Shown here one piece after another: positions 62,309-64,000 of a stretch of DNA of 64,000 bases. Each line of letters begins with the position of its first letter. The stretch's first letter is position 1. This DNA is from Glycomyces tritici (GTDB taxonomy: Bacteria; Actinomycetota; Actinomycetes; Mycobacteriales; Micromonosporaceae), in NCBI RefSeq assembly GCF_030403505.1, contig NZ_JAUEMJ010000002.1, positions 650,786 to 714,785 on the forward strand, written 5' to 3'. A model generated the notes under the pieces. That model was given only the letters and a program-made list of their open reading frames with translations. It made no database searches and had not been told where the DNA came from. The translations under genes were made by a program, and so were the position numbers.

Positions 62309-64000
62309 CAGATCTCACCCTCGTCGTCGAAGTTCGGGCGCACGTCGCGCGCGTACAGGATCTCGTCGTTGGAGACGCCGGCCGGGACCATCGGCCACAC
62401 CATCGCGTCCGGCCCGACGGTGAAGTCCACCACGACCGGGCGGTCGTTGATCGCGTTGGCCTGCTTGATGATGTCGTCGACCTCATCGACGGTCTCCGCG
62501 CGCAGGCCGACGCAGCCGAGGGCTTCGGCGAGCTTCACGAAGTCCGGGATGCGCGGCGAGGCCTCGGAGTGGTGCGTCGACAGGTTCGTCTGCGAGTACC
62601 GCTTGTCGTAGAACAGGGTCTGCCACTGGCGGACCATGCCCAGGTTGCCGTTGTTGATGACCGCGACCTTGATCGGGATGCCCTCGACCGCGCAGGTGGC
62701 GAGCTCCTGGTTGGTCATCTGGAAGCAGCCGTCGCCGTCCACGGCCCACACGGTGCGGTCCATCTCGCCCAGCTTGGCGCCCATGGCCGCCGGCACGGCG
62801 TAGCCCATGGTGCCCAGGCCGCCCGAGTTGATGAACGTCCCCGGGGTCTCGTACTTGATGAACTGCGAAGCCCACATCTGGTGCTGGCCGACGCCGGCGG
62901 TCCAGATCGTGTCCTCGGGGGCCAGCTCGCCGAGCCGCTGGATGACCCACTGCGGGGTCAGCAGCCCGTCATCGATGTCGGTGTAGCCCAGCGGGTACCG
63001 GCCGCGCAGGTCGTCGAGGGTCTCCCACCAGGTCTTCAGGCGCTCTTTGCCGCCGTCCTCGTAGGTCTCGATCATCGCCGAGATGGCGGCCTTGCAGTCG
63101 CCCACGATCGGCACGTCCGCTTCGCGGTTCTTGCCGATCTCGGCCGGGTCGATGTCGACGTGCACGATCTTCGCCTCGGGGGCGAAGGACGCGAGCTTGC
63201 CGGTGACGCGGTCGTCGAAGCGGGCGCCCAGGGCCACCAGCAGGTCGGACTTCTGCAGCGCGTGCACCGCGGGCACCGTGCCGTGCATGCCGGGCATGCC
63301 CAGGTGCTGCGGGTGTGAGTCGGGGAAGGCGCCGCGCGCCATCAGGGTGGTCACGACCGGGGCGCCGGTCAGCTCGGCGAGCGCCAGCAGCTCGGCGTGC
63401 GCGCCGGACTTGATGACGCCGCCGCCGACGTACAGCACGGGCTTCTTGGCCTCGGCGATGAGCGCAGCGGCCTCGCGGATCTGCTTGCCGTGCGGCTGCG
63501 TCGTGGGGCGGTAGCCCGGCAGGTCCATCTTCGGCGGCCACACGAAGGGGGCCTCGGACTGCAGGATGTCCTTGGGGATGTCGACCAGGACCGGGCCGGG
63601 GCGGCCGGAGGCGGCCACGTAGAAGGCCTCGGCGAGGACGCGCGGGATGTCCTCGGCGTCGGTGATCAGGTACGAGTGCTTGGTGATCGGCATCGTGATG
63701 CCGCAGATGTCGGCTTCCTGGAAGGCGTCGGTGCCGATGGAGGAGGAGACGACCTGGCCGGTGATGGCCACGATCGGGACGGAGTCCATGTGCGCGTCGG
63801 CCAGCGGGGTCACCAGGTTGGTCGCACCGGGGCCGGAGGTGGCCATGCACACGCCGACCTTGCCGGTGGCCTGCGCGTAGCCCTGCGCGGCGTGGCCGGC
63901 GCCCTGCTCGTGGCGGACGAGGACGTGGCGCACCTTCTCGGAGTCCAGGAGCGGGTCGTAGGCCGGGAGGATCGTGCCGCCCGGGATGCCGAAGACGGCC
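62308..64000 (-). CDS. ilvB: Acetolactate synthase catalytic subunit, partial
   Basis: C-terminal 563 codons of a TPP- and FAD-dependent synthase; the 5' end lies beyond the window edge. The conserved Glu for TPP activation is in [15 protein letters not shown], followed by [23 protein letters not shown]. The FAD-region [11 protein letters not shown] and the TPP/Mg motif [15 protein letters not shown] with [12 protein letters not shown] near the C-terminus are intact. It makes acetolactate and acetohydroxybutyrate, feeding ilvC and, via ketoisovalerate, panB. Any leader peptide or attenuator would lie outside the window. Confidence 0.97.
   Translation of the reverse strand, partial: AVFGIPGGTILPAYDPLLDSEKVRHVLVRHEQGAGHAAQGYAQATGKVGVCMATSGPGATNLVTPLADAHMDSVPIVAITGQVVSSSIGTDAFQEADICGITMPITKHSYLITDAEDIPRVLAEAFYVAASGRPGPVLVDIPKDILQSEAPFVWPPKMDLPGYRPTTQPHGKQIREAAALIAEAKKPVLYVGGGVIKSGAHAELLALAELTGAPVVTTLMARGAFPDSHPQHLGMPGMHGTVPAVHALQKSDLLVALGARFDDRVTGKLASFAPEAKIVHVDIDPAEIGKNREADVPIVGDCKAAISAMIETYEDGGKERLKTWWETLDDLRGRYPLGYTDIDDGLLTPQWVIQRLGELAPEDTIWTAGVGQHQMWASQFIKYETPGTFINSGGLGTMGYAVPAAMGAKLGEMDRTVWAVDGDGCFQMTNQELATCAVEGIPIKVAVINNGNLGMVRQWQTLFYDKRYSQTNLSTHHSEASPRIPDFVKLAEALGCVGLRAETVDEVDDIIKQANAINDRPVVVDFTVGPDAMVWPMVPAGVSNDEILYARDVRPNFDDEGEI

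Overview
This is about 64 kb of very GC-rich chromosome with dense, mostly single-copy housekeeping genes. It contains the actinobacterial cytochrome oxidase subunit IV (ctaF), a GlnA2-type glutamine synthetase with glnE, a DUF3043 protein, miaA/DUF349/miaB, ilvBNC, and many GTG/TTG or apparently leaderless starts. I read it as an actinomycete (Actinomycetota), plausibly near Micromonosporales/Glycomycetales, but no rRNA is present to fix the genus. I saw no tRNA, CRISPR array, IS element or intact prophage.

Layout. 1-9.1 kb: a KilAC-like antirepressor domain protein, an anchored alpha/beta hydrolase, a stand-alone LigD-type polymerase, a NarL-type two-component system, a membrane acyltransferase-like protein, a divergent LysR/DoxX pair and a secreted GH18 chitinase. 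9.4-15.6 kb: corA, two kinds of short tandem repeat, then the nitrogen cluster glnA2 - class I amidotransferase - glnE. 15.7-22.6 kb: MOSC, HAD, panB, nadE, a TauE-like permease, RNase P RNA (rnpB), a PP2C-like phosphatase and a Nudix hydrolase. 22.7-25.3 kb: ctaC-ctaF, divergent from a cysteine desulfurase. 25.4-30.2 kb: accessory genes, including a TetR/GNAT pair with a double operator, an acidic lipoprotein, C15 homopolymers, a Nudix hydrolase and a phosphotransferase.

30.3-36.2 kb: an oppABCDF-type peptide transporter with a strong hairpin after oppA. 36.5-42.0 kb: a shortened PfkB kinase, erpA, glycerate kinase, nadA and murA. 42.2-47.4 kb: DUF3043, a TPR/WG protein, an aldo-keto reductase, miaA and DUF349. 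47.6-53.2 kb: a PtpB-like phosphatase, a heterodimeric ABC exporter and a quinone oxidoreductase. 53.3-56.9 kb: a hairpin-rich gap, an operon of HEAT protein, MerR-HEAT regulator and methyltransferase under a MerR-type promoter, and vapBC. 56.9-64 kb: miaB, an AKR/TetR pair with two operators, a 5'-truncated HicB-like gene next to a partial duplication of the ilvC 3' end, and ilvC-ilvN-ilvB, with ilvB running off the window.

Functional links. NAD synthesis is represented by nadA and nadE, pantothenate by panB, branched-chain amino acids by ilvBNC, and nitrogen control by glnA2/glnE. miaA and miaB act in succession on A37 of tRNA. Fe-S supply genes (cysteine desulfurase, erpA) sit near Fe-S users (nadA, miaB). 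Several local regulators lie beside palindromes that are good operator candidates (LysR, TetR x2, MerR). Most genes are ordinary. The most unusual points are the HEAT/MerR-HEAT/methyltransferase operon, the frame-disrupted TetR start, the ilvC-tail duplication fused to an antitoxin remnant, the shortened PfkB kinase, and the amidotransferase between glnA2 and glnE.
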